In this document: in pieces, positions 21,705 through 35,900 of the stretch
How positions within the stretch are numbered: the stretch's first letter is position 1
Layout of the letters: each line of letters opens with the position of its first letter
NCBI GenBank assembly: GCA_014529385.2
Contig: CM043958.1
Span: forward strand, 88,989,025-89,053,024
DNA: 64,000 bases
Origin: Adiantum capillus-veneris
Lineage: Eukaryota; Streptophyta; Polypodiopsida; Polypodiales; Pteridaceae
Reading direction: 5' to 3'
The notes under the pieces: model-generated
What the model was told of the DNA's origin: nothing
Seen by the model: only the letters and a program-made list of their open reading frames with translations
Databases searched by the model: none
Program-made: the position numbers and the translations under genes

Positions 21705-22531
21705 GGAGTTGGAAAGATTGTGCTTACTGCTGCAAATGGCAGTTTCTTCACACTTGTTGATGCACTTTATGTACCTGGGATCAAGAAGAATCTCTTGTCT
21801 ATATCCGCACTTGCTAGACTTGGACTTGTAGTCAAATTTGTGGATGACAAATGTACAGTTCATGATCTCAATTTTGGTGATGAAATTGTTGCATCTGCCT
21901 TTTATGTCGTGGGCTGTATAAGCTCACTTTGTATGACAAGTGTGGACAAAATTTTACAAATGTTGTTGCAGATTCAATGGCTATTTCAGATGCAAAACTT
22001 TGGCATGCACGTTTTGGTCATCTCAATTTTGTAAGTTTGCTGCGTTTGCAGAAATCTGACATGGTTGCTTCTTTGCTGCCTCTTGAAGCTCCTGTCAAAC
22101 ATGTTTGTGAAGGCTGTATTTTGGGTAAGATGCAGCGTTCTAAGTTTCCAAAGGATGGTTCAGTTTGGGCCACATGCAGCTTGTAGTTTGTGCATAGTGA
22201 TGTTTGTGGACCCATGCAAACTCCGTCCTTGGGCAATTACCTGTACTTCATGACTTTCATTGATGATTACTCGAGGCATGCATGGGTATTTCCGCTTAAA
22301 GAGAAGTCGGAAGTTTTTAAGTGCTTCAAACAATTTCTGGCTATGGCTGAAAATGTCTCGAAATGTACTACGGGCACCCTCCATTCCGATCGAGGGGGGG
22401 AGTATATGTCTCATGACTTTAATGCAATTCTGGCTAGTCGTGGGATAAAACACCAATGTATTGTGCCTTATACACCTCAGCAAAATGGTGTTGCTGAGAG
22501 GAAAAACGGGTCACTTACAGAAATGGCATGA
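21705..22531 (+). pseudogene. Element A integrase region, decayed
   Basis: After protease, the GAG-pre-integrase LWHARFGHLNFVSLL...CEGCILGK (HHCC zinc site) lies at about 21990-22140. The integrase core at 22187-22531 has all three catalytic positions: HSDVCGPM, LHSDRGGEYMS and QQNGVAERKN. It ends at a TGA at 22529-22531, probably from CGA (Arg). Integrase inserts the cDNA with 5-bp staggered cuts, matching the 5-bp duplications seen here. A frameshift near 21920 separates the protease end from the zinc region. Confidence 0.9.
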
Positions 22532-22534
22532 TGG

Positions 22535-24117
22535 ATGGTCAAAAGTCAAGCTTTGCCGCATTCTTTTTGGCTTGAGGCCATCATGTGTGCCACTTATGTG
22601 CTAAACAGGCGTCTTATGAAAGCTTTGCAGTCTATTACTCCATATGAAGCATGGCATGATAGAAAGCCTTCTATTGAGCACATGCGTGTTTTTGGCTATT
22701 TGGCATATGCATTGGTGCAACAAACACAGCGCAGAAAATTGGATGATAAGGCTGTCAAATGTATTTTTGTTGGTTATAGTGCTGAAAGCAAAGGTTACAG
22801 GTTGTATCATCCACAAACAAAACGTATTCTGGTTTCACGAGATGTAGTGTTTGTGGAAGATTCTGTTCAACCCTTGCTATCATGTACTAGAGACAGTAAT
22901 GTAAGCTCACAGGACATTTATGACACTTTGTTGCCTCTTTTCAGTGGTGGAAATACGAATGTAAGTTCCAATGAGGCAAATGTACAGCCTATGGGGGTTT
23001 CTGAAAATGTTACAGGTCAACCTATTACTGATGTAGATGTACATGATGTACTTGATGAGGAAAGGGCTGAAAATGAGCAAGCTAGAGGTATGCCAAAATG
23101 GTTGGTGCACACTTTGCGTGACAGTAAATTGGATGCACCTTTGTCTAGTCTTACTCGTTCAGGCTCTCACCATGCATCTTACGCATCAGATTGTTATGCT
23201 TTGGCTATGTCTAGCTTACATGATGTTGAGGAGCCTCTGTCTTTTAATGAAGCACAGAATTCAAAAAATTGGATGGCTGCCATGCAATCAGAATATGATG
23301 CACTTATAGAAAATGACACATGGACTTTATGTGATTTGCCCCCTGGCAAAAAGGCCATTGGTACGAAGTGGGTTTACAAGTTGAAACGCAGCCGGATGGT
23401 GAGATCGATCGCCATAAGTCTCGACTTGTTGGAAAGGGTTATGCACAACAAAAAGGCATAGATTATGAAGAGACTTTTGCTCCCACTTGTCGTATGACTA
23501 CTATGCGTTTTCTATGTGCATTGGCAGCTCATTTTGGTTGGGATGTACATCAATCATACATTGTTACTCCTTTCTTGAATGGTGACATATTTGAGGAAGT
23601 TTATGTAACGGAGCCTCGCGGTTTTGTCATAAAAGTACAAGAGGACAAAGTGTGCAGATGTAAGAAGGCTTTGTATGGGTTGAAGCAATCTCCTTGTGCT
23701 TGGTATGAGAAAGCTAACACTCATTTGGTCAAGCAAGGCTTTAGTAACAGTCCAACAGAAAGCACATTGTATGTAAAGCATGAGGGTGATGTACTTCTCA
23801 TTGTGGTTCTTTATGTCAATGATTTGGTGATCACTGGACCAAATGAGAGACATATTGCTGACTTTAAGGCTGATTTGAATGCTATTTTTAGGTTGAAAGA
23901 TTTGGGGCTGCTGCATCATTACTTGGGTATACAGGTTAAGCAGTGTGATGGTGGTATTACCTTGTGTCAGAAAAGTTACATAGAGACATTGCTATGTAAA
24001 TTTGGACTTGAGGATTGCAAACCTATTGCCACTCCCATGGAAACAGGTTTGAAGTTGAGTCTACATGATGCTGGCGATCCTGCTGATGTCACTCTTTACC
24101 AAACTATTGTTGGCTAA
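22535..24117 (+). pseudogene. Element A integrase C-terminus and RT, decayed
   Basis: From 22535 the integrase C-terminal part runs through HMRVFGYLAYALV, KCIFVGYSAESKGY and RLYHPQTKRILVSRDVVF, then a variable linker. RT starts with NDTWTLCDLPPGKKAIGTKWVYK; a one-base frameshift near 23390 shifts into DGEIDRHKSRLVGKGYAQQKG. Later come YVTEPRGF, ALYGLKQSPCAWY and the active-site box LYVNDLVITG (23811-23840), where YVDD has become YVND. RT stops at TAA at 24115. The active-site change alone would abolish polymerase activity. Confidence 0.92.
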
Positions 24118-24767
24118 CTCATTTATGTATGCAGCACGAGGCCGATATTCAGTTTGCAGTCTCACAGGTCAGCAGATTTATGCATAGCCTAGGGTCTAAG
24201 CATTGGCAGTCTGTCAAGAGGATTTTCCACTACCTTAGTGGCACTTTACATCTTGGCTTGTTTTATCCCAAGGGGGATCATTGCCGCCAGACTTACATGC
24301 TTTTTCGGACTCAGATTGGGCTGGTTGTTTTGACATGCAAGTGTCCACAAGTGGTTTTTGTTTCATGTTTGGCAGTTCATGTATATCATGGTTGAGCAAG
24401 AAGCAACCTACAGTGGCCACTTTGAGTTGTGAGGCTGAGTACAAGGCAGTCTTCACAGCTACCATTGAGTGTGTATGGCTCAGATGCCTTATGGCTGATT
24501 TGGGTGTTGGATAGGACATGGCCAACACTATCTACACTGACAGTCAGAGCGCATTTGGTAGTTGCAAGGAACCCAGTTTTTCATGCTCGCACAAAGCACA
24601 TTGAGGTGCATTACCACTATGTCAAGGAGAGGCTCTCAGTAGGAGAGATCAGCTTGGCTTATGTGCCAACACAGGACAACCTTGCAGATCTTTTCACAAA
24701 GGCATTGTCTCGTGAGAAGCTTGAAGCTTTCCGCAAAGCTTTGGGCTTACTCCCCTTTGTGGACTGA
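24118..24767 (+). pseudogene. Element A RNase H, decayed
   Basis: The sequence continues through SQVSRFMHSLGSKHWQSVKRI, FSDSDWAGCFD, CEAEYKAV and ARNPVFHARTKHIEVHYHYVKE to the ADLFTKALS end at 24767. It uses three frames with short indels (near 24140, 24280 and 24510). It corresponds to the C-terminal RNase H of copia pol. The stop at 24765-24767 is the normal pol end, 65 bp before the PPT. Confidence 0.88.
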
Positions 24768-24830
24768 TCGTCTCCTCAGGGCATGGCACTTCCCTTTACT
24801 CATGTGCCAACTCTCGTTCATTGCATCACT

Positions 24831-25069
24831 GCAGGGGGGATTTGTTACCATATACATGTGGCAGCGATGTGTGTGAACACACTAGGACCGTCGGGGCATT
24901 TTTCCCCTCTCTAGGAGGGTTTTTCCCCCGTGAAATGTATATAAACCCATCACTCTAGGGCTATCTATCTTTCCATTGCACACTAAGAAACACACACTCT
25001 ATTGTGTGCCCTGAGCTTCCTTCATCTTTTCCAAGCTGTGTGTGTTTCTCTGCAACCCTAATTCCAACA
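24831..25069 (+). repeat. PPT and 3' LTR of element A
   Basis: PPT GCAGGGGGGATT at 24831-24842 and LTR at 24843-25069. The target duplication AAGAG is at 25070-25074. Confidence 0.92.
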
Positions 25070-25074
25070 AAGAG

Positions 25075-26500
25075 GTTGTAGGACTACATCCCTCTTGTTT
25101 ATCTTACTCTCTTGCTATCTCTGGCTTTAATAAAAAAGTCTAAACTTAACCTCACCCAAGTGAGGAGCTTAAACATAGGTATGGACATAAATAAAAGCGT
25201 ATCCTGCACCGATTTGAACATGCTTTGTAAGGAGTTGAACCGTTGGTGGATTCTCTGTACACGAGGTAGCAATAAAGACACCGCATGCAGGTGTAGTGGG
25301 TTGCAGGTATTAAAACGTCATCATATTATTGGGTATACACACTATGCATAATCTCCACTTGATAGTGATTGCTTACATTTTCGTTTATTCTCATCACACA
25401 CACACACACACACACGCTCTTAAGGAGGCGCTGCCAGGATATACATACACAAGCTACGCACGCGCACACACACACACACACACACACAATCATACACCTG
25501 CTGCTGCAACAAACCCATCAAACGGTCGATCGGTGATCATCCGGACTCACAAGCCACAGAATTCAATTGCGTTTTTCCATTAATATTTGGTAGCCATAAC
25601 TGAAAACTTGGTAATCGATTGTATGTAATTACTTGGGTATGCATAAACATGATGATACAAAGGTGGTACCTGGTGACTGATCATAATAGACAAGAAAAAA
25701 CAATATTTTTTCTACATCAATGTAAGGATTCTGTAAGCGACTATATGTAATGAGATTGATCTGCATAAACATATTGTACTTGGTGGATGATTATGGTAAT
25801 ATCATTCAATCATTGTGAAATCTAGTACTTGGTGGATGATTATGGTAACATCATTGTGAAAGACACTACTTTTTAGTATATGTATACAAATTAATGGATA
25901 ATCTAGACCAATGTATGATAGGATGTAAATGATTCTTAGAGCACACATCTAGTATATCGGTGTTTTTAAGATGTATGATTGGAGATACACATTATAATTC
26001 TTACTTGACTAATTTTCAAAGAGAACATTGTTCAAAAGGGCAGACAATGGTGAACATCTTCTCATGAAATAGCATCTTTTGTGTTTTTTGGCAGCCATAC
26101 ATCGGTTAACAAACAAGAAGCAGTTTTCAACATAAAACATACAAATGACAAACTCGGGCTTTCACGTAGACTTCCTGTCTACTCAGAGAATGTCCAGCCA
26201 ATGTTTGGAATAGTCTCTTATTGGTTTTTATACACTAACTTTGAAAAACAAACTACTAAGAAAATTTGGTCTTTAAAATAGAAAAAGGGTTTGTTTTACA
26301 TTTCAATGATTGATAGAATTGCTTGGAAATGAAGTTGTCTTTATGATTTTTTATTTACTTTTTTGAGAAAAGGTTTCCAAAATGGCTTTTTGAAAAGAAA
26401 ATCCTCATGTGAGGCTCCTACAAAAGGAGGGGCGGTCTACTTTTTGAAAAATGGGTCTACTTACAAACAAAACTCTGCCAAAATTTTGGCAAAATACAAG
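25075..26500. other. No gene recognised; short repeats
   Basis: AT-rich sequence with CA-repeat tracts at about 25397-25414 and 25463-25489. A 55-bp tandem duplication at about 25777-25862 has the unit GTACTTGGTGGATGATTATG. No coding signal. Confidence 0.4.
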
Positions 26501-26513
26501 TAATATATATCTT

Positions 26514-27102
26514 ATCCTTTATATAAACCCAAAATGAAGCTCCGTTTCTAACTTTTTTCTATCTATCTCTCTTTCTTTCTCTGTCTTTCTCTTTTTTATC
26601 CTCTTAGGCTCTCATTCTATCCACTTGGAGGGTAGATTTTCCAATTTCACAAGTAATCACTATGCAAATGTGGTTTTCCGCCTGAGTTTTCTCCAGCTAC
26701 TATTAGAAGCTAGCATCTAGCATAGACCACTAATAGACAAGATCTGGTTTATGAAATTGTAATACAGGGTATGTTGCTTTCTATCAAAAGCCAAACTATG
26801 GGGGATATACCGTCCTTTGAGAAAGCGATCCCGAAAACGCGCAAGAGATGCTACTTATCCAATGGAAAGCCACATCCCTCCACCATAGTGATTTTCCTAA
26901 AGGATGCAACTCACTCTTCATCATCAAACCAGAAACAACCAGTGTACCAGTTGAAAATATGTTAGGGGAAAGTCTACCAAACAAACCTATTGTAGAAAAT
27001 ACTGTTAAAAACGGATCATGCCTGATAGAGAAGCAAAGAAAAAACTCCCTCAAAATGCATATAAGGAGAGTGAAGGGGTTTAAGGCTATGGGACAGCAAT
27101 AA
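26514..27102 (+). other. Possible gene fragment with TATA box
   Basis: CTTTATATAAACCC (26517-26530) is a good TATA box, followed by a pyrimidine-rich stretch (26560-26600) like a plant 5' leader. Two overlapping frames of mixed composition follow (26771-26965 and 26848-27102, the second reading ...KPETTSVPVENMLGESLPNKP). I do not recognise the protein. It could be a first exon or part of an unrecognised LTR. Confidence 0.2.
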
Positions 27103-27376
27103 CAAGCAGAATAGAATGTTTGGATTCCAGTCTTCCCATCAAGGTTGCCCGTGTTCTAACTGCTTTCTTGTGTTGGATGGTGGTAGGTATAGGTCTATTC
27201 TTTCATGGGTTCTGAAGCTCAATTGTTCTCCTACCAGAACCAGATGTACCAACAAAAAATAATGAAATTTGTCTTCTGTCTATTTTGTCTTTAGCTATTG
27301 TCTATTGTCTTTTATTCCTAATATAATTTGGTCAAGTGGCAATATATGGTTCTCTAAGAGGGGATAACAAATTTAA

Positions 27377-30395
<3,019 letters not shown>

Positions 30396-31256
30396 TGTTT
30401 GAGGACAGATCAAACGGGCACCCAATTGGTCGGACACGTAGCCGGACATCACATTTGTACTCGATTAGTTTTCCGAGCTACTGTAGTAATACTCTGTGTA
30501 AATCCTAATTCCAGAATAGCAATCAATCCCCTGAGTTGTAATGTTGTGATGATATTTGTAAAGGTTCGTGTGAGCCGGCCACTGGCCATTTAGAATGCCC
30601 TAGGTATAAAGGTCAATAACCTTAATGTGAAAGGAGGCTTAGTTTTAGAAGAAGAAGGGAGCTCAAAAAACGTACGCTCAAGCTACGAGCTGCTCCAATT
30701 TGTAATTGACGCAACTAATGAATGGGTAATCAGATTTCAAATCTGAAAGTCGCATTGTGTTCCTCTCTCTTTGCTCTTTAATTTAAGTGTAAGCATTGTC
30801 AATTTTGTTGTGGTTCGCGACTACGCGTCTGTGAGCTATAATTGCAAATTTTTGAGTGCTTAAATCGCTGTTTTTAGTCGTTTTGACGATAGGAGAGTGT
30901 TCTTAGACCATAGGACGATAGTTCTGGATAGTTCTGTTTCAGTTTTTAGGACCTTTTTCATGATGGATCATGATTTTGGTACCTTGTTGGATTGCAACCA
31001 AACTTGCTAGGATAGTGCCCCTAGGTGTCCTAGACCTCCTCCTAAAGTTTCATTGCATTTCCATTCAATTCGAGTGCCGAAATGGCATGATGACCTAGAG
31101 CTGTGAGAAAGGACATAGGCAGATTTCCTTGATCATTGAGTGGTTGTTTGCTTGTTGAGCTAGTGTGTTTGCTTGTAAGGTTCACTTTGTGAGATTGACA
31201 TTATGTTAGTGCTAGAAAGCTATGCTGCAGATGTCCGTCGCGGCGACCCGTTAACA
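30396..31256 (+). repeat. 5' LTR of element H
   Basis: 861 bp. TATAAAG at 30605-30611 is the likely promoter TATA box. Contains the inverted repeat TCATGATGGATCATGA at about 30959-30974. Relative to the 3' LTR it lacks about 50 bp near 31197. Confidence 0.9.
30605..30611 (+). promoter_or_regulatory. TATA box of element H LTR
   Basis: TATAAAG within CCTAGGTATAAAGGTC, conserved in both LTRs (40314-40320 in the 3' LTR). It would start the genomic RNA about 30 bp downstream. Confidence 0.55.
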
Positions 31257-31257
31257 T

Positions 31258-31275
31258 TGGCGCCGTTGCCGGGGA
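31258..31275 (+). other. Primer-binding site of element H
   Basis: TGGCGCCGTTGCCGGGGA directly after the LTR, one base from its end. This motif is the common PBS of plant Ty3/gypsy elements. Confidence 0.9.
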
Positions 31276-31659
31276 TATGATCCTTGGATGGTGAGTGACC
31301 TAGTGCGTTTTTAGAGCGTTCTTTTTCTAAGATTTGTCTCTCCATTTCATTTACACCTTAGCAGTGAAGCAGCTAGACAAGGGGTTTAGTGCTTGATAGA
31401 GTTTAGAAGTGGAGGACTTGCTAGATCTATTCTTGAGAAGTAAAGAGGGTTGTGAGTGAGATGCCAAAAGCATTTCATTCTTCAATTTTCTCTATGCTTT
31501 CAGAGTGCTCTACCGTTTTTCGTTACGACTTTATTTTGTACCGTTTTGTTTGTTTTTGTTTCATGTTTCATTTCAGTACTTAGGAGTAGGGTAAGTAGAA
31601 ACTACAACCATCAAATTTGGGCTAAAAGATTGAGGGAAAAAAGGGTGAAAACCATATTT

Positions 31660-33260
31660 TGGCAAAATTGACCATAACTCTAAATTCTAAAAATTTTATG
31701 GTAGAGACCTCAAAAGTGATACAAATTCAAAAATTTGTGGATCAAGGGCATCAACATACTCTCTAGAAGCAATCTGGAAAGTTTGACAAGATTCTGTGGA
31801 GGAACATGGATCACGATCCATGTACCCCAGAAACCATTTTTGGTGAAAAGTGACTAGTTACATTGTACATCATTGGGAAACTTCTCTGATCAAGTTTGCT
31901 TGAAAGAAAAACTCAAAAATCACTTCAGAATTGGTTGTTAGGGCAAAAACAGCAAAACAGGCATTTCAGACACAACATTGGGCATATCTTGAGATTTTGG
32001 GATCCAAATTCAAAAAGGGGTGAGATTTGGCTTCTACAGGGCACAGAGAACCAACATAACAAAATTCATGAGAAAATGCTGCCAAACGTGGATCGCGATC
32101 CATGTACCTTTTTGACATTTGGGGCTAATATTTGACAAGTACATTCTTGATAACTAGTGGAACAACTTTGCCAAAAGGGACCATGTCAAAAAACTGAAAA
32201 AAGTTGGTCAAAATAGCCAAATACAGAAACTATTCAAAAGCCATAGGGCAGACAAAAAAACTCACTTTTGACTAGAAAAAAGTTGTCCAAATTCCAAAAG
32301 ATTTGGGGAAGAGTGTCACCATCACATGGACTACAAGCTCACCAAGTTTCATGTCAAAATGTGGTCAAACATGGATCACGATCCATGTACCTCATGAAAA
32401 AATTTTGAATTTTTTTTGGCTGAGATTTGAGAAGTAGATAGCTGACACACTTTTCCCAAAGGAACCATATGCAAAAAAGTTGTAAAAAGAGGTCTAAAGA
32501 GCCAGAAACAACTCATTGTCAAAACTGTCGTAGCAGGCTGTAGCAGTCACTTTTGGTTGAGCAAAACCGATTCAAATTCAAAAAAATTTGTGAGCAGTCT
32601 ACAAACATCATAAGCTATCAGCACACCAAAAATTCAAGTCCAAAAGTGGTGGAACATGGATCGCAATCCATGTTCCCCTGAGAAATTTTTAGACAAAAAC
32701 TTTTCCAGCTGTAGCAGAGACCATTGTGAACAAAAGTCTCCAAAGAAATTTTGTCAAAAAAGTTCAAAAAGTGGGTGAAAAGAGCCAAAAACTGTTCAAG
32801 TGAAAACCCTAAAACAGACCTGTAAATTGACTTTTGCCTGGCCAAGAAAAGTCCAAATCACATAAAAACCATATAGCAGGGATCAGGAGACCAAGGCGAA
32901 GCTGTGTGCCAAGTTTTAGTGCAATCTCACACATAGGTACATGAATCGCGATCCATGTTCCTTTTTCACAGTCTGATACCAAACTTGCACCATAGCTAGA
33001 GGACATCACAAGGAATCTAGTGGTCTTTTCAAAAGTGAAATTGATATCAAAAACCTGTCCAAAAGCCCAGAACTGCGAAGTACTCTGTGCAAGTGCCAGA
33101 ACTGACCTAACTTTCAATCCAGAGGTCCATTTTCAAAAATTTTGATACCATAGGACCTACTAGTCATGCTGATTCTAATGGTACCAAGAGAAGTCAATTT
33201 GAGCTCCAAACATGGATCACGATCCATGTACCCATAGTGACAGCTTGTGAGTCAGGTATA
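31660..33260 (+). repeat. Array of six palindromes in diverged ~283-bp repeats
   Basis: The 20-nt motif ACATGGATCRCGATCCATGT occurs at 31804, 32086, 32369, 32654, 32939 and 33210 (starts), with intervals of 282, 283, 285, 285 and 271 bp. Two copies match the consensus exactly and each of the others differs at no more than two positions; the consensus with G at position 10 is a perfect palindrome. The sequence between is a diverged tandem repeat: shared blocks include GACTTTTG..., TCCAAAT..., AGAGCCAAAAACTGTT and a GTACC tail after each palindrome. The palindromes are far better conserved than the rest of the unit. The array is in the leader between PBS and gag, so a role in RNA dimerisation, packaging or protein binding is an inference. 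Confidence 0.92.
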
Positions 33261-33484
33261 GCTAGGAAGAAAGCTTGCGAGCAATAGCATACACCTAGAC
33301 CTGAATTTTAGTAGGTTTCCTAAATCCAAACTTTTAGGGTACCCAAAACTAGTTTTCAAAGACCAAAAGAGTCACAAACTCCTGATTTTTGAGAGACCTT
33401 ACCATGGGCAAAAAGAGATAAGTTTCACTAAGCCAAGTTGGGCTTGTCAAGTACTATCTTATGAAATTTGAGTGAGTCTTGACC

Positions 33485-34015
33485 ATGACAAATCATCCAC
33501 CACCACGGTTCTCTACTCCACTTGGAGACATGAAAAATGCAACAAACGTTGCAATGCCTTCAATAGAGGGATTGAGAGAATACATAGAGGAGGGGCATCC
33601 TCTGGTCAACAAACCGAACGTGAGATTCATCAAAGCCAATAAATCCATGAGAGTGCTTACAGATTACACTTATGAGGGCTTGTATAGATTCACAAACGGG
33701 GATCCATATATCTTCTACAAGTGTGAAGAGCCCTATGCTAGAGGTTTGACCACGCATAAGAATCTCTATGCATTCACGTATACAGATGCCAACAGAGTGC
33801 AATTTTTGATGGTAGATAAGTATGGAAGAGAGTACAACCTTGTTGATCCAATTGACTTAGAACGATATACGTACAAGGGTACTCCGATCCCTACTTACTT
33901 TCAACCAAAAATGATGCCAGAGTACACTTCAGAGAGGATTCCACCGAGGTTCTCTCCAAGACGAGAGGAGAGAGCAAGAGACGTCTTTCCAAGAGACCAC
34001 AAATTGCTAATCTAA
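33485..34015 (+). CDS. Element H ORF, N-terminal gag-like region
   Basis: ATG at 33485 (MTNHPPPRFSTPLGDM), 176 codons to a TAA at 34013. The first frame has no recognised domain; Pro/Arg-rich near its end (RIPPRFSPRREERARD). It lies just upstream of the retrotransposon gag domain, which begins in another frame about 25 bp on, so it is probably the gag N-terminus cut off by a frameshift. Three residues of the motif YTYEGLYRF/YKGTP region are aromatic-rich. Function unknown beyond location. Confidence 0.55.
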   Translation: MTNHPPPRFSTPLGDMKNATNVAMPSIEGLREYIEEGHPLVNKPNVRFIKANKSMRVLTDYTYEGLYRFTNGDPYIFYKCEEPYARGLTTHKNLYAFTYTDANRVQFLMVDKYGREYNLVDPIDLERYTYKGTPIPTYFQPKMMPEYTSERIPPRFSPRREERARDVFPRDHKLLI

Positions 34016-34040
34016 ACCCCAACAATTAAGACCATATCAA

Positions 34041-35417
34041 GTGGCTCAATGTGTCAAGACAAAATACGATGGATCGAAGGACCCATATGCTCATGTCTCA
34101 CTCTTCAAACAAGTTTTGAGAGCTGAACAAATTGCGGATTTCCATACTCAGTATGAGGGATTTGACTTAACATTGGAAGGAACAGCCTTGACTTGGTTCC
34201 AACCACTAAATAAAGATGATTTTCCAAACATAGCACAACTCTTACAAGAGTTTTTAGAGGAGTTCTTAAAAAGGGGGATCAAACACAACACAGTGTCCCA
34301 AATCTATGCTTTCAAAAAAAAACCGAACGAAAGAGTGAAGGAAGCTTTGCTTCGCTTCAAACAATGCATAGAGAGATGACCTACACGAGAGCTACCGCAA
34401 GATGAGAGGCTATCAGTTCTCTTCATAGAGGGCTTGAGGAATGCAACTCTCAAAAAGAACCTACATTTGAAGGGATGCATGACATTTGAGCAAGTCGTTA
34501 GAGAAGCTCTATATCTAGTTGACAATTGCAAGGCCTACGGAGAGGTGACTGAAGATATAGATAACACAAATAGTAGTGCCTCATCTCCGAAGAGCGAGTC
34601 AACAATAAAAAGAGATGTTCAAACTCCTTGGGAACCAATCATTGATCAAGTGGTTGAGGGAGTGATTAGAAGAATAAACCAAGGCTACATAGAGAACCCG
34701 ATTGTACAACAACCTCAATTGAGGATATGTAATACTTGTGGAGGGGATCATCCCACTCCATGGTGTAGGACTCAAACAAAGCCACAATGTGTGCTAGGGC
34801 AACAAGCACCACTTCTGAATGATGGGAGAGTGATAGTCAACTACGCTCAACCTATGCATATGCCACAACCCATGAGAAACCAGTACTCCATGGATGCGAA
34901 TACGCTCATGTTCATAGCCAATCATTCATAGGAGTATGGTTCAAAGAACATCCTCACAAGGCAAGAACAACCATTAGTTGGATCACCAGTTGTAAAACAA
35001 GAAGGTCCATGCTATGAGTGTTGAGGTAATCATTGGGCACAAAGTTGTCCAAACAAGGGTCCACAAATTGAATTATTTGTATGCTATGAACGTTGTGGTA
35101 TAGACCATCTACGCCAACACTGTGCTAAAAATCCAGACTACAAAGGGAAAGCAACAACGAATGTTGTAGGCGTTATACCTTCTTCAAGCGGATCCAAGGT
35201 AGAACCCACCATTCCTTTAAACGTGATGACTCGAGCTCAAGCTCAAGAAGCTGCCAAAAACAAACTAGCTGAAAAAGCCACATTGCCTATTCAAACAGAA
35301 TTCGGAAGAAGATCATGGAAAGGCAGACGAGACAAAATGAAATTGAAGAGGTTGAAGGAGAAAGTGGATTTGGAAACTGAACTGAATCAAACAAGAGAGC
35401 AGCTTAGACAAGAGTAA
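34041..35417 (+). pseudogene. Element H gag domain and zinc knuckles
   Basis: One frame with in-frame stops at 34377, 34929, about 35024 and 35415. The first part (about 34050-34500) is a retrotransposon gag domain (Retrotrans_gag type): YDGSKDPYAHVSLF, LTLEGTALTWFQPL and RVKEALLRFKQCIE, then ELPQDERLSVLFIEGL. Knuckle-like motifs follow: CNTCGGDHPTPWC (34730-34770), CYEC.GNHWAQSC (about 35012-35050) and CYERCGIDHLRQHC (35080-35122). A Lys/Arg/Glu-rich coiled-coil-like segment (EEKVDLETELNQTREQLRQ type) ends it. It would form the particle core. The scattered stops show this copy is inactive. Confidence 0.8.
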
Positions 35418-35900
35418 GAAAGGAACAAAAACACAAAGGAACCTAAAGAGTCAAAGACTAACTCGGGAGGTTTAGTCTTGGTCGACAAAGTGTTTGAACC
35501 TTTGGATGCAATCTTGAAAGGCTAAAACCCAACCAAACCCAAGAGGATAGATGGCTAACATACCCTCATCCAGGGTATGAAAAAGAGAGGTTGCAAATGT
35601 GCAAGGAGCTCATCCAAAAGGCCCAAGCTCTTTGGAACCAGTTCTAGATGCTCCAAACATGGAGGTGCTAATCCGTGAAAAAATGCAGGAAATGGAAAGT
35701 CAAGGTATTGTAAACAAAGAGGAAGAGCCGGGAGTTGAGGCACCTTTAGATACAAGGGAAGTAGCCAATACCACAGATGGGGTGGGCTCACAAGCAATGA
35801 TGCCTATTCTGGAGGTAGAAGAACCGTGGCCACAATCCTTGTGGAAATCAATTAGAAACCGAAAAGATGGTAGTGCTAAGCACCTATCCCTGAGATAAAC
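35418..35900 (+). other. Element H linker region
   Basis: Between gag and protease-like segment; mixed frames with Glu/Pro-rich translation and no recognised domain. Confidence 0.4.

Larger units (their letters stand above)
10521..25069 (+). mobile_element. Copia element A with nested insertions
   Basis: Complete element from LTR 10521-10747 to LTR 24843-25069. The target duplication AAGAG is at 10516-10520 and 25070-25074. Without the nested element B the native length is about 5.19 kb, normal for Ty1/copia. Order: LTR, PBS, leader (split by B), gag, protease, integrase, RT, RNase H, PPT, LTR, the copia order. The LTRs differ at 10 of 227 positions by eye. The coding region has several nonsense changes, frameshifts and a mutated RT active site, so it is dead. 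Same lineage as E (3978-5785) and the F and G fragments. Confidence 0.95.

Noticed and set aside
25397-25489. His-Thr-rich 84-codon frame
   Set aside because: Driven by CA repeats.
31804-33229. CRISPR-like array (short palindromic repeats at regular spacing)
   Set aside because: Spacing is about 283 bp, the spacers are themselves diverged repeats, and it lies in a plant retrotransposon leader; not a CRISPR.
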